A stretch of 64,000 nucleotides of DNA from Lingula anatina (taxonomy: Eukaryota > Brachiopoda > Lingulata > Lingulida > Lingulidae): contig NW_019775691.1 of NCBI RefSeq assembly GCF_001039355.2, forward strand, positions 280,572-344,571. Reading direction: 5' to 3'. The position numbers and the translations under genes were made by a program. Under the pieces are notes generated by a model. That model was not told where the DNA came from. It made no database searches and was given only the letters and a program-made list of their open reading frames with translations. Of this stretch, positions 1-12,300 are shown one piece after another; position 1 is the first letter of the stretch; each line of letters starts with the position of its first letter.

Positions 1-210
1 TTACCTGTAAGTTGAAGTTTGACTATGATTCTACCGAGTCTTCAGGAACAGAGGGTTTACGTGCCCTACCCTCCCTACCCAGTTACAGTTTTTTCCTGAC
101 AACCACACACCTTTAAAACCTGAGCATGCGCGGTCTCGGTTCTATCTCACGTAAACCCTCTGTTCCTGAAGACTCGGTAGAATCATAGTCAAACTTCAAC
201 TTACAGGTAA
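1..210. repeat. Foldback element with 61-bp inverted arms
   Basis: Positions 1-61 are the reverse complement of 150-210 with no mismatch that I can see, separated by an 88-bp centre. The outer ends read TTACCTGTAAG and CTTACAGGTAA. Because the left arm starts at the window edge, the element may extend further left and no target-site duplication can be judged. It looks like a small non-autonomous DNA transposon or the tip of a larger palindrome. No coding potential is visible. Confidence 0.75.
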
Positions 211-796
211 GTCTCGTTTAACTGTAAAAATAATGGGTCATATTTCACACGAAAACTGTTTCTTAATGTTCCAACGTACTTAAAATATTATTTGATAAAT
301 AAATGATGCATTTTCATTGACTGTCAGTATATTTCCCATACTGTTTGCAACCTAGCTGTATTGTAACTAGTCTGACAACAGAAATCAACAGCAGGAACTC
401 AGGGTGAAGTCAGCTTATCATTGCCATATCTCAGTACACATCTTAGCTGCTTTCTACTTGACCCTTACTCCAATAAAATAACTTTGTGATAGATTTGAGT
501 GAAGATATATTGCAAAGATATTGATCCCTTGCCCATCATAAGAGAAATGACTCGCTACCTCATCTTTGGAACTGTTTGCTTGTTTTGCTTTATATTGGAC
601 TGACACTCTGGTATCAAATAAAAATCCTTTCTTACTTTTATACACTGTATCCTGGTTTCCATACAACATATTGTATCGCCATCTTTTCTGTACTATCTAC
701 CCAATGCCAGGAGGAAGCACGTTTATGTGTTAAATTAGTTAATCTGTTGATTTGAATTAATTCATTCAGTGAGAGTCCTGGCAGAGTGAGTTGACC

Positions 797-977
797 TAGT
801 ACAGGCCCGTAGCCAGGAGGGGTTCAGGGGGTTCAAAAGACCCCCCCTATTTTGCTGGGGAAAAAGGTCCCCTCTGGGTAAAATTTTATCTAAGTAAACG
901 AAGGTTTTATGGTAAAAGGTCCACCTTTTAAGAAAAAGAACCCTACTTTTGAAATTACTAGCTACAGGCTTGTAGTA
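797..977. mobile_element. Short non-autonomous transposon, 5-bp target duplication
   Basis: An element of about 171 bp (802-972) begins CAGGCCCGTAGCCAG and ends with the imperfect inverse CTAGCTACAGGCTTG. It is flanked on both sides by TAGTA (797-801 and 973-977). The interior has a run of G and the phrase AAAGGTCC. A second copy of the same family lies at 31841-32016 with its own 5-bp duplication, which supports a real mobile family. The transposase superfamily cannot be named from the ends alone. Confidence 0.7.
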
Positions 978-3850
978 CAATAGTTTCATTGACATTTGTG
1001 AATAATGCACCCTAGAAGCTTTGAATACTCCAGTGTAATGAACTATTAACTTCCAATCCAAGTCATGGAAGTTGATAGGAAACACCAATTGTACTTCAAA
1101 CCAAATTTCATACTCACTTGGTCTTCACACCAGCATTAGCGTATATATATGAGTAATTAGAATACATGATTGAGCAGAAAATCAACAAATTTTTCCAACA
1201 AAAAAAATTTTAAGAAAAATATTTTTCTCATTCACAAATCAATGCTTTGCCCATCACTGTTCAATATATTTTACTTTATTTCTAATTCAAGTATTAAGTC
1301 CTAAAAGACTGGTCTGTCACTTAGACTGCTATCTTCCTGAACATTTTAGAAGGAAATATCAAGATCAAGCATTTTATTTGAGGGGTTTAATCATACTATT
1401 ATCATGCTTTATTATTATTATTATTATTATATATTATTTTCATTATTATATTAGACTTTTCACTAAATTTAACAGGTGTTGCAAAAAAAGAAACTTGATA
1501 AATGATTTCTCCTGATACAAATTTGGCCTGTGTGTATCAAAATCATCTTGTAGAACCAGCTCCACTAGAGTAGTGTATACATCCACCAGGTGTTATAACA
1601 GCTGATAAGGCAACCCATACTATGGTAACACAGAAATGAGTCATTAAACAAGATCCCATACTGCACAAACGCCATGGATAATTCTTATTTGCTTAGGTTT
1701 TTATCTCAGCTGACCTGCTGATTTTCCTTTAAAATAGTAAAGATAAAGGCTCCAAAGAGAGAAAATTTGCACAATACAGTACACGTACGTACATGGGATC
1801 TGTTGAAATTTCACTTTTATTTTTTAATTTACTGGTATTTAATTTGTTTCATTCTCTCTTTCCTCTTTTTCCTCTCTAGATTTTTATCTTTACGTCATCT
1901 TTCATTTTATTTCTAGCTGCTGATGACCTTATAAGTTATACATTTTGTTGTGCTCGTACTTTGTTTACACATCCTGAACTGCAACACTTCAAATTATTCG
2001 TCATGGCGATGCAACATTTCCATATTATATACATATTGTTATCCGTTTAACTCCAGCAGACGCCTATCAAATGCTACAGTTAATTTTACCAGCACCAGCA
2101 GCGCTGGCAGCATTTCGCTAATCGGCCGCAGTGTTTAATCAGCTGAGGACGTGTGGCCTTATTAATATTATCCTGAGCCAGGGACGCACGCATAGAAAAC
2201 CACCTGTTTCTATCTATGACAGTCAACAGTCATTCAATAAATCCAGCTACTGATCAATGTATCAACATATTTTTGCCGAATGAGAGCTGAAATGATCACT
2301 CACCTCACTGTCCTCTCAAACAGGACGCGGCATTTCCTCCACGATTCTAAACCACCGCGATAGCAGTCGACATGTCCTCACTACGACCTCAGTTGACCTT
2401 GTAACCGCAACCAATCAAACTCCTTGAAACACGGCCACGTTGCGGCTGGATGACGTTTCCATTACATTATTTTATTGGTTCTTTTTTATAAATAAGTACA
2501 CTGCACTATTTGTCGTTAAGCGTTTATTGGTCCAACTTGACAATGATCGCTATCTGAAACAGAAGGTAAATTACATAAGTCTACATAAATAATTATCCTA
2601 TATCTCCCCCCAAGTCTTTAGGTTCACTGATAACCAAAGTCAGTAGAAAGACTGAAATGTTTCAATGATCCATGAGAGGTCACTAGTGTATGAAAACAAG
2701 TNTAATTATCCTATATTTTATATTGGAAGCGCAGAGAGAGACAAAAAATTACTGAAAATTGAATATCACATGTAATAAAAATTGATTCTAGTTACCAGAG
2801 CTTGATAAGACCTTGTGGTGTGTTTATAAAGCATTTTAACACTGGCGCTAGTGTTTAAGATAGGCCGCAAAAGAAACTAAAATCAATTAAGGAGTTCCAA
2901 CAAGACCTCCTTGCTAAAATACAGGAAAGACTGGAAGTTATCGCTGTACATAATAAGTTTAAATGGGCTTCAACAGAATGCTTCTGTTGTTCCCTGGGAC
3001 GTGTTTTACATATAACAAAAAGTTTTTAAAAATGAAATAATGCTGTGCAAATCAAGCTGAGGCCATTTTTAAGTTATTTACCTAACCGCAGTATAGCTAT
3101 AATAGTAAATTAAGATATGGGCCTACCTATATATGTAGAGAGAGGGAGAGATATTATAAATAACACAGTCATAAACAACCCACTTGCACCAGTAAAAAAA
3201 ATTCAACCTACATGTAGGCCTATAGTAGAGGAGGGGGGGGGGGGGGGCGCTCCCTGTATTCATTCTGACTTTACATTCTCGATCGCATTTGGCCAAATGT
3301 GTTTGTTGAGACCGACTCTGACTTCGAGTTCATTATAACACAATATGCCTGAGGGAAAACGACAAATCATAGGCTTTACTTCGGCTGAGGAGTACCTGAA
3401 ATTGCTTCGGCGAACCTTTCAGGTATAACTAGAAATGCCGAAACAAATAATTAACTAATAATTACCTATTAATTAATTATATTTAATTAAAATCTATTCA
3501 AAATTGATTAATACATGTAATTGGTGGATCAATACCAAAATTAAATCATTTCTTCGTTTGTCCATTTATGATATATCCTGAAAATTATATAATTAATTAA
3601 TTTAATAATGGATCAGCATCAAAATCTATTAATTTCTTCCTTTGGCCATTCGTGACTAATCATGATTTTTTTAAAAATCAAAATCTGTCATTACTTTTTG
3701 CGTAATTCTCTTCACAGACAAACAAACAAACGGCAAGCAAATCGTAACCTCCTCCATTGTCAGAGGAAATAACACGTAAACCCTTTTCATGCTTTTCATG
3801 CTATTAAAATATCTTAAGTCATTTCTATAAGGACACTGTGGGCTGCGTTA

Positions 3851-3886
<36 letters not shown>

Positions 3887-4538
3887 TTTTTTCTTTTCAT
3901 CTCAACTGTTCTTTTGATGCAAATTGCAAGTTTGGGACACGTCGCCTAACCTAACTCAAAAGCAAATACTTGAGAAAACAAAGCACACAGCTTCCTTTTA
4001 TTACGATCTAAGCCGCCTTCTGACTGGTATACCTGAACATATTATTTGCTCATACGCCAGCGGCCTCGCCACACTATACCTATAGCGCAAATAACTATAC
4101 TATTTCAAAACCGCATTCCAAATCCTTTTATAACATTACAAGAGGTTCATTTGCATTTCAACTGACAACAAAAGCTGTCCAAAATTAAGTTGTTTCTTTA
4201 ACCTGCTAGACACATTCAGTCAGTATTCAAGAGCCATTGCGCGTTTTAAACACATTGTGGCCGCTTTTGTTAAAAAAGGGGCGAGACCTTGAGAAAGTGG
4301 AAATTTACAGGCGCGTTTACACTAGACAAATTTTTGCTTGAAGATTTAAAAGAAGACTAGGGTCAACGTGGTCAATTTTTTTCTTTTGGGTTCGTTGAAA
4401 GGTATTACAAGTATAATCTGAAGATGGCTGAAGCTGAGGACACTCAATGAAGTAAAGTCTATCCATTAACTGAAAATTTCTTGGTTGAAAACGAATCCTT
4501 GTTCCATATAAAATTTAATACATGTAATTGGGCCAGCT

Positions 4539-4797
4539 ATGGTCCCATTAGCATTGACACCATCGGTCTACGTGAATCGATCCAACTCTTGGGAGGGTGG
4601 CTTTTAGGGGGGACTCAGCTTAACTGAATGACCCGCCTACTTCTGGTGTTAAGTAGAATATAAAAATCTGGTGGTTTTACGAGGACGTTAGAAAAAAGAG
4701 GAGGCGTGTCATTCAGTTAAGCTGATTGCACTCAGCGAGAGTCCCAGCAGAGTTGGATCGGTCCGCGTAGACCGTCGGTGACTATGGGAATGGGGCC
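4539..4797. mobile_element. Degenerate inverted-repeat element
   Basis: The left arm around 4540-4640 contains GGTCTACG, GATCCAACTCT and CAGCTTAACTGAATGAC. The right arm around 4700-4797 contains their inverses GTCATTCAGTTAAGCTG, AGAGTTGGATCGG and CGTAGACCG. Arms are imperfect and roughly 100 bp long. A related phrase (CAACTC next to a GGTCGG-like motif) recurs in the elements at 6756-6965 and 28517-28780, so these may be diverged relatives. Directly to the right is a 15-bp tandem repeat (CCTATAACAACAGTG). Confidence 0.55.
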
Positions 4798-5190
4798 TAT
4801 AACAACAGTGGCCTATAACAACAGTCTCGGTTCTGGTGAACGGCTAGACTGATCCACTTCAGTCAATGTAAACATGGCACACTGTACAGGTAATTTAGCC
4901 TAAGGTAAATAAAAAACCTGTACGTAGCGCTTCGACACAAAGAGAGGTCGCATACATTTTGCCTGCGCTGTCAAGTCTGCACTACCTGCTGTTCATTTGG
5001 ACGCAGTAGATACAGATATTTGCAAATGTGAAAAACGACTCTACATATTTAAACCACAGCAGAATTTATCTCTTGCTGAGACACTGAGAGGTTGTCAAGT
5101 TTACACGAGATTAAAGCGAGACAAGATTGTGGCGAAGTAAGGCCCGAGAAAGTCTGCCCTGATTTGAAAGTTTTTATTTACGACTCTGTT

Positions 5191-6592
5191 ATGGCGACTG
5201 AAGGACAGTTTTCGTCCATTGAGAAGGTATGTCAGATTAATAGTTTCTCAAAGTAAAAGTTAAATAATTGACCAATAGTTATGAAACGGCGAACAATTTC
5301 TTCATTGCTTCGTAGAACAATTTAATGCACGTCACTGGGAAATTATTGCAATTAAGAGACAGTTCGCAATGAGTGACATGAAGGTCGCACTTGTTAGTGC
5401 GCTTTAACTTGGTGGGGACTCTCGCTGAATGTAATAAGATTAACAGACTAATTATGGGAAATTATTGCAATTACGGGACTACGATGACTAACATAAAGGC
5501 CGCACTCTTGTGCGCACTAATTTCGAGGGGACTCCCGCTAAATGCAATTAGATTGACAGACTAACAAGCATCCTCCGTTGATTAGAATATCGAGAGGCTG
5601 GTGATAATGAGCTTATTGATAACAAGGAGTTATCTGTTATCTGTTATAACTCCTTGTTGATAACAAGATCGACTTAGTAAGGCGTTAATTAATAACCAAG
5701 TGGACGATTTTATGACCATGTAATATTGGACGTAATTAGCAAAGTACTGACGACAAGATCTGACGCAGTACTCTAATATCATTTCTCTTCAGATGGATCC
5801 GTATAACAGGGGGCTAGCACCCTCGGAGAAGAAGAAGAAGAAATTTCATTTCCACGACACGTCCACCTTCTCCATCGTGGCGGGGGTGATCTGCGGACTG
5901 GTCCTGCTGGCACTTGTGATACTGCTGATCCTGGGGAGTGAGTCATCCCCCACCCACCCACCCACCCTAAATTCTCCACCCCACCCCCACCTCCTACCCC
6001 TCTTTTTAGCCTCTTTTTCTCTGCATTCAGAACAGCAGACTTAACTAGTCTGCGATCCAAATATGGCGACCGACTAAAAAGCTTGCCGTCGAATCCGCTA
6101 AGAGACACTGAGTAGATTCCCCGTGGGGAAGTATTCAAGTGGGTCGGCCATATTTGACCCGTGGACTAGTTAGTCCGCAGTTCTGAATGCGGCCTATCAC
6201 AGGGGTAACATGTTTACCTCCAGCTCTCCTATCTCTCTCTCTCTCTCTCTCTCTATTTCAAAGCAAGAATACAACATCATATTTACACCAAAATAATGGT
6301 AATTATTACTGTAATTATTTTGATTTATCAGAAATCACATAAAAATTGGGAATCTTACAAATATGTACACTGTTTAGCCGAATTTTACAGCCAATGACCG
6401 TCTAAATGACGGCTGGACGGCTTTCTGGTAAAGGCCTTGTTTGAAGTGTATGATTTTCATGAGGTTTCCATATCTGTTACAGTCCAAAGAGTCGGACCTT
6501 TTGCCAACGATGTAATACAGAAATATAACAGAGGAGAGTTCATCCCGCCGACGACTACTACTACCACGGCGGCTACCACGGCGGGAAACTGA
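5191..6592 (+). CDS. Small single-pass membrane protein, three exons, unknown family
   Basis: Exons 5191-5226, 5793-5937 and 6483-6592 join with GT-AG boundaries (GTATGT and GTGAGT donors; TTCAG and TTACAG acceptors) and matching phases 0 and 1. They give a 96-residue protein. Residues 1-35 are polar with a five-lysine run; about residues 36-60 form one strong hydrophobic membrane segment; the tail is short, threonine-rich (six in a row) and ends AATTAGN. By the positive-inside rule the lysine side should face the cytosol and the Thr-rich, possibly O-glycosylated tail should face out. No signal peptide is present, so type III topology is likely. An inverted-repeat element sits in intron 2 (6022-6191). 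I do not recognise the family and cannot state a function. The start ATG follows a 5' stretch without upstream evidence, so an earlier exon is possible. Confidence 0.6.
6022..6191. mobile_element. Inverted-repeat element, intron copy A
   Basis: Left arm 6022-6075 and right arm 6138-6191 are imperfect inverses; both contain CAGAAC, GACTAACTAGTC-like and CAAATATGG motifs. The centre holds a CCCCGTGGGG palindrome. A diverged copy with the same internal order (GCGGACTAAC, then GATCAAATATGG, then AAGCTT, then CCCCGCGGG) lies at 24364-24530 in an intron of the guanylate cyclase gene. The element lies inside intron 2 of the small membrane-protein gene. Confidence 0.6.
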
Positions 6593-6755
6593 CGTAAACC
6601 AGAAAGAGAACACATATAAGAAACTTTGAAATAGATCAAAAACCTGCAAATTATAATGCTAAACGGACAACTCGATGTATTTTATGGTTGATGACTATTC
6701 TGAACTGATACTGTCATATACATGTAGGATAGTAAAATACAGTTCTTCATAGACC

Positions 6756-6965
6756 GCGTTCAGATTCACACATCGTACTAGCTGTGTCGACCCAACTCTG
6801 CGGAGTGCGGAATCAGCATAATTGCCTGACACGCCTCCTCGAGCAGTTAGGGGGGTATTCAACTATCATGTGCTGATTAAGCCAATTTCACTGCCTGCAC
6901 GTTAGTGGGAACCCACCGAGGAGTTGGACCGACCCAGCTAGTTCGATGTGTAAATCTGAATGCGC
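6756..6965. mobile_element. Inverted-repeat element of about 210 bp
   Basis: The left arm starts GCGTTCAGATTCACACATCG and continues with CTAGCTGTGTCGACCCAACTC. The right arm, read in reverse complement, starts GCATTCAGATTTACACATCG and continues with CTAGCTGGGTCGGTCCAACTC. Arms are about 50 bp. No open frame is carried. Target duplication is unclear. Confidence 0.6.
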
Positions 6966-8170
6966 CCATGGTGTAGGTTAGTGTGGTGTGGCATATATAC
7001 GTACATGTAGCATAGCATAGAATAGCATAGCATAGCATTACTACATGTATTAGCATATAAATTATCCATATAAGAATATCCATATTTGCACAGTTCCGGT
7101 CGAAAACATATTATGTATGGTACATGTCGTGACTGTGAATGCTACATCCTGTGAGACAAAAAACACGCACTTGACACCCACGTGTTTACGTCTTCATACC
7201 ATCTGGGAGGAAAATCGCCGTATACGACAGAAATTAACAAGCGAGTGATATCTGTAATCAGATAATTGCAATGGATAATGTGTCACAATGTGATATTTCA
7301 ATAATACAAGTGCAAAAGATAGATTTCTGGAAAAATAAATGAAAATAGGAGAACATCCAACACCAATTAAGATGTTAAAGCAGTTTTAGTGCCAGATGTT
7401 GGCCACCAATGAATGGAACCTACATATTACTAAAATGAATCTTAAGTACACTCGAAAATGTCAAACAATGCAAACAAGGGCTAGTTTATATTTCCCTTCA
7501 AGTAACATATGATATAGCTTGTTGATATAGCTTGTTGGTAAATAAGCAAGAATGAACCGGCCTGCTGAATGTAAAATCTTCATATGCTGTTTGTTGCAGA
7601 AATATAAACTCATTTTCAAAATTTGAAGTGGTAATGGGTTGTGAAATCAGTGATTGTAAAATCTCCATTCGCTGTTTGTGCCAGGTAATAAAATGACGAA
7701 AAGATAGCCGATCTCATTCAGTGGCTATGAAGACTGAAATCAGTGTTTTTGTGTCGTAGTCACTTCACTTCACTTGATCAGCATACTGGCACGTCGTTAT
7801 CTCCGGTTTATTTTTATTTGCCAAGGCCCGTTGTTATTATTTCTCCATAAATACAACTTAATATCATACCGGTAATTACAAGAAAATAGTCATCGCCAGT
7901 CTCATTTTATTTTCTAAGTGGAGCAAAACTTCATGATTGCATGTAAAAGAAAAAGTAAGCAAAATATTGCCAGTTTCCCTTACAGCAGTAGCCTACATTC
8001 TGTCTTTAAGTTAAACCCAACTTTTGACAAAAACCAAAGCCCGAAAACTGGTCCAAGCTTTTGCATACAAATTAAATTTGGTCGCCCACTGCTCAAGATA
8101 CCAGTTGATCCACAAAAGTCCACTAAAATGAAATTAATATTGGTTTGAAACTTAATTCGCACCCTTATTC

Positions 8171-8745
8171 AGGGGCGGATCCAGGATTATTTGAAGGGGG
8201 GGGGTCCGCGGATGAGAAGCCGACCCTCCCTTTGGCGTGGGTTCGGGGCCCGCCGTATGGGACCCGAAAATTTTGGTGTTTTAGAGGGCCAACGGTGCCA
8301 TTTGGTTTAAAACTATGCTAGTCAAAATTTTAAGTTCAAGAAGGGACCATTGGTGTGATTTTTTTCAGAAATCGAAGGGGGGGGGGTCAGGACCTCCCCT
8401 GACAGCCTCTCCTAAAGCCGCCACTGCTTTTTCTTATATACCAGGTAAAATATGTCATGATATGGTGAACTACTACTGATTCCTTCGAAGTCCAAAAACC
8501 TTAAAATTTTGGTCTAAAATAATAAACCAACTTGGTGCNCAAGAGGGGACCATGGGTGTGATTTTTTTTTCAGAAATCGAAGGGGGGGGGGGTCAGGACC
8601 TCCCCTGACAGCCTCTCCTAAAGCCGCCACTGCTTTTTCTTATATACCAGGTAAAATATGTCATGATATGGTGAACTACTACTGATTCCTTCGAAGTCCA
8701 AAAACCTTAAAATTTTGGTCTAAAATAATAAACCAACTTGGTGCT
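8171..8745. mobile_element. Short G-rich element, partly duplicated across an assembly gap
   Basis: The left end reads CAGGGGCGGATCCAGG and a matching inverse end AAGCCGCCACTG lies near 8412-8423, giving an element of about 250 bp. The segment 8335-8538 then repeats almost exactly at 8540-8745 on the other side of the single N at 8539. This looks like two overlapping allelic contigs that were not merged, not a biological duplication. A related end (TGGCGGATCCAG in inverse) is visible near 24740-24755. Confidence 0.5.
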
Positions 8746-9200
8746 AAAGTTCTTTGGGGAAGAAGACCCTTTCAGCCGAGGGACCTTGGAGTGACCTTGA
8801 AGGATCGGTACCGAAATGTGGCCTACTTTATGTGAAGAACCTTGGATCGAGTCACATAATGACCAGTTGTCTCGGGGTGAAGTGGGATAGGAGTATATGT
8901 ACTCTCTTCTACAGGCTGATGTTTGCTAGTACTTAATGATAGTAATCTGGACTCTTTCAAGAATGTGTGTATATTTAAAAGACATTTTATATTCAAGTCA
9001 GTCAATGTGGTTGATTTATGGAAATATATACACAGCAGAAAAATTTTCTTCTTTTCAACCTTTAAAAAAAAAGTTTTGCATCCTATTCACCCCTTTTTTC
9101 AATACCCCGGTCACAGGTTTCCCAAACGTGGTATCCTTGTCCAGTAGGGTGTCTGTCACAAGTTCCTGGCAAGCCCCTCGCACGTGGTAATGACAGCCTA

Positions 9201-9206
9201 TATAAA
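9201..9206 (+). promoter_or_regulatory. Candidate TATA box of the secreted repeat protein gene
   Basis: TATAAA occurs 185 bp before the proposed start codon at 9391, with CCAAT pentamers nearby (about 9220 and 9261), though these lie downstream of the TATA. No other strong core promoter is evident before the first exon. The transcription start is not known, so this is tentative. Confidence 0.3.
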
Positions 9207-9390
9207 CTCAGAGCCGCTAGCCAATCAAATTGCAGATAAGGGTGTCATTTGTTTCCTTTTGGCCAATCGAAATTTAGCTACCATGGCAACAGGTAAAATC
9301 TACTCACCATAATAGACATAAAATCTCCTGTCACAGCACTTACCGCCACACCAGCGGTAAACTCGGAAGTGTCCTGTTCAAGACCCCAAG

Positions 9391-12300
9391 ATGCAACACC
9401 TTGTGCCGTTCTTCGTCCTTGGTCTAGCAGCATGTGCTCTCATTGGTAGGACTTTAATCAATGTTTTATGCGTAAAGCTATCGGGCGTTTCCTTAGGTTA
9501 GATTTAAGGTGTTCAGAAAAAAAAAAAACAATCAGTATGTCCTATGTGGAGTATGGCAGTTGTTTGTTGTCGTTATGTATCAAAACAAAGTATTTCAAAA
9601 TTTCATTCACTGATGCCTTCTTTGAGAAAGCAATAATCGCTGTCTATATTCGTTTTAGTATCTGGGGCGACTGTGAAGAGTGGATGGTACGAACTGAAAG
9701 ACGCCCAGCCCATCCAACATATGAAGAAAAAGGATGACCAACAAATCACGCAGAACGCGCACTCTGACAACAACGCTGACCACAACGCTGACATTAGCTC
9801 GGACAGTAAAGCTGACATTAGCTCGGACAGTAAGGCTGATATAAGCTCGGACAGTAAGGCTGATATAAGCTCGGACAGTAAGGCTGATATAAGCTCGGAC
9901 AGTAAGGCTGATATAAGCTCGGACAGTAAGGCTGATATAAGCTCGGACAGTAAGGCTGACATAAGCTCGGACAGTAAAGCTGACATAAGCTCGGACAGTA
10001 AAGCTGACATAAGCTCGGACATTAGCTCGGACAGTAAAGCTGACATCAGCTCGGACCAAATCGATCACAATCAGTCTTCCAAGGATATGCACCACGACAT
10101 AGACCAGGAAGATGAGAAAGCGGAGTCAATTATCGATAGTAAGTGACAGCAAAAAACACACACACACATGAAACATCTCCGTCCAATTTTACGTTAAAAG
10201 AAAACTCCAGTCTTGATTTCCAGCTTGGTTTGGCGATTTTGGTCCACCGTGAATTGAATCTCTGATCCCGTCTTTGTGCTTCACGTATTTAAATGTATTA
10301 AAGATGATCTAATTATTTTAATTTATATTGTAGTCGTCTAACATGAGTGCACCTAGCCAATTATGTTTTTAATTAGAAGTACATAACTTCGTGATGAACT
10401 CATTTAAAGACAAATAATACCTATTGGCAATTTTACATATGAAAACCATGAAGTAATGCAGTAAAAAATCTAATTCATCTCGACGCTGCTGCCGCATGTC
10501 CCCCAATTTGTTTTGAATTGCGCGCACCCAGGAAGTCGGTGCTTGAAGTGAATTTGAAAAATCCAAGCCATGCCTTGGGTTACGAACTTATAAATTTTCA
10601 CAGCTTATTAGTCACGGCGTTTGGCTGCATATTGGTATGCTTGGCACCTTCAAACAATGGTCATATAGAGCATTTTCATCTCAATCTTTATAATAGTTTT
10701 TTACATAAATTAAATGTGTACTTCATCCAAGACCCATTTTTACTATCAATATTGTTCCAACTTTTCATTTATTTTTTTGTCAAGTGATACTTGTGAATCC
10801 TAACAACTTCGATATAATATAATTTTATCATTGTTATTTCGAAATATCAATAGCAGCAAATATCTTTATTTATTTATTTATTTTATTTTATTTTGTAAAT
10901 ATTTTATTGTCTCAGTGTCAAATCTAAAAAAGTTTGCAGTCAATCTCGGCATATTACATTTTCTGGTATTTCTTACTGCATTACCTCAAACTGCCTTTGT
11001 GTCATTCCAGTCCGAAACTCACAGCAGATAGACGAACCAGAAGAACTCGCAGCTGAGGGACCGCTCTTAAAGGCCGGTGTAAGATTTGTGACGTCAACTG
11101 TAAAGACGAATGGTCCAAAGGAACTTAAAGTCTATTCAGCTTCCACATGTTCCGCCATGCGGGGAAAGGATGTCTCCGTAAGCGTTCTACTTATGAACAA
11201 CCAGAACTGGAACCCGGATAACGGAGTGGTCTATTTCTACGTCACCAACAAAATGAGACCACATGAGGTACGTCATGTATTGGATGACGTCAGGGTTTCA
11301 TTCAAATGGATGGGGTATCAGAAATATTACTAATACATGATGTAAAGGAATCCCCGATAATTTTAAATGTTCCACTGTTTCAAAATGCTTAGACTTGCCA
11401 TTTTTAATGAACTTAACGAAATGAAAAGCTTAAATCCTAGAAGGAATCTGTCATTTCAAACTGATTTAGCGTAATATTATGTATTTTAAGTATTTAACGT
11501 AAAATACGCATTTCAAAAAAGTAACATTTTAGATTTAGAAGTTGACGCTTAATTACTTCTTTGCAAAACTCTTCCTTGAGCTTGGTAATGGATACGGATG
11601 ATAAATATTTTAACATTCTTTAGAGAGTGACAGGACCCAAAGTTCTCTGCAGCAACACTCGACCGGGAAAACCCCCAAAGTACAAGTGTAAGATTAGGGG
11701 CTGGGACTCCAAGCGAGACTTGTACGTGTTTACGACCACTGGTGACGTCATGGCCGTCAGCTACTCCATCATTGTGGAGTTCAAAGAGCGCAAGAAACAT
11801 TACGAGAAGGTACATACATCTGAGACCATTAAACTGCTGATCATTCTCATTGTTGTTATTATCACCAATTTTGTTAATGTTGTTGAAATGGTTAATTTTT
11901 CAATCTCATGTACATTTTTGAAAAGGGAGTCTTGCATGGTGCTTTTGATAAATTTTCGAAGTGTCGTGCAATGCCGAAGTTACAAAACAATTTTATTGTC
12001 GTTATTTGTAAAGTAATTTTAACTTAACATTTTTATCTTTATCATTAACTCCCCTATCTAGTTGAAATCGGTTTAAGCGATCAGTGATGTTCTTAAGCGC
12101 TCGAATCTATCTACTACTACCAATCCAAGAATCTTAAACACATGCAAGACTTTTTGCGATCAGGGATTAATTTTAATTATGAAATCTTTTCTAACAGGAA
12201 TGTAATTATATTAATACGGTATCATACCGTACATGACGTTCAGGTGTTGACAGAATTTCAGTGGTGTTTATGTTGTAGCACGAGGACGAGAGAGGGTTAG

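Larger units (their letters stand above)
211..5190. other. Intergenic stretch without a recognised gene
   Basis: I find no exon chain with consistent splice phases here. The stretch holds a short element with 5-bp target duplications (797-977), ATT-type microsatellites near 1409-1430 and 3850-3885, a poly-G run near 3230-3247 that inflates a spurious reading frame, a single N at 2702, and an inverted-repeat element at 4539-4797. A GC-richer patch around 2290-2460 could be a promoter of a gene outside the window, but nothing in it is decisive. Confidence 0.5.
6593..9190. other. Intergenic stretch with short mobile elements
   Basis: No exon chain was found. The stretch carries an inverted-repeat element (6756-6965), a run of ATAGC-type short repeats near 7010-7040, and a G-rich element with an allelic duplication around an N (8171-8745). 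Reading frames here are short and lack supporting splice sites or family similarity that I can recognise. Confidence 0.5.

Noticed and set aside
7000-7045. ATAGC repeats as a possible regulatory array
   Set aside because: They are a short imperfect pentamer microsatellite with no link to a gene.
9603-10095. Two long open frames on the minus strand opposite the octapeptide array
   Set aside because: They are mirror frames of the 24-bp coding repeat; the plus-strand frame has a signal peptide exon, matching splice phases and a downstream gene body.
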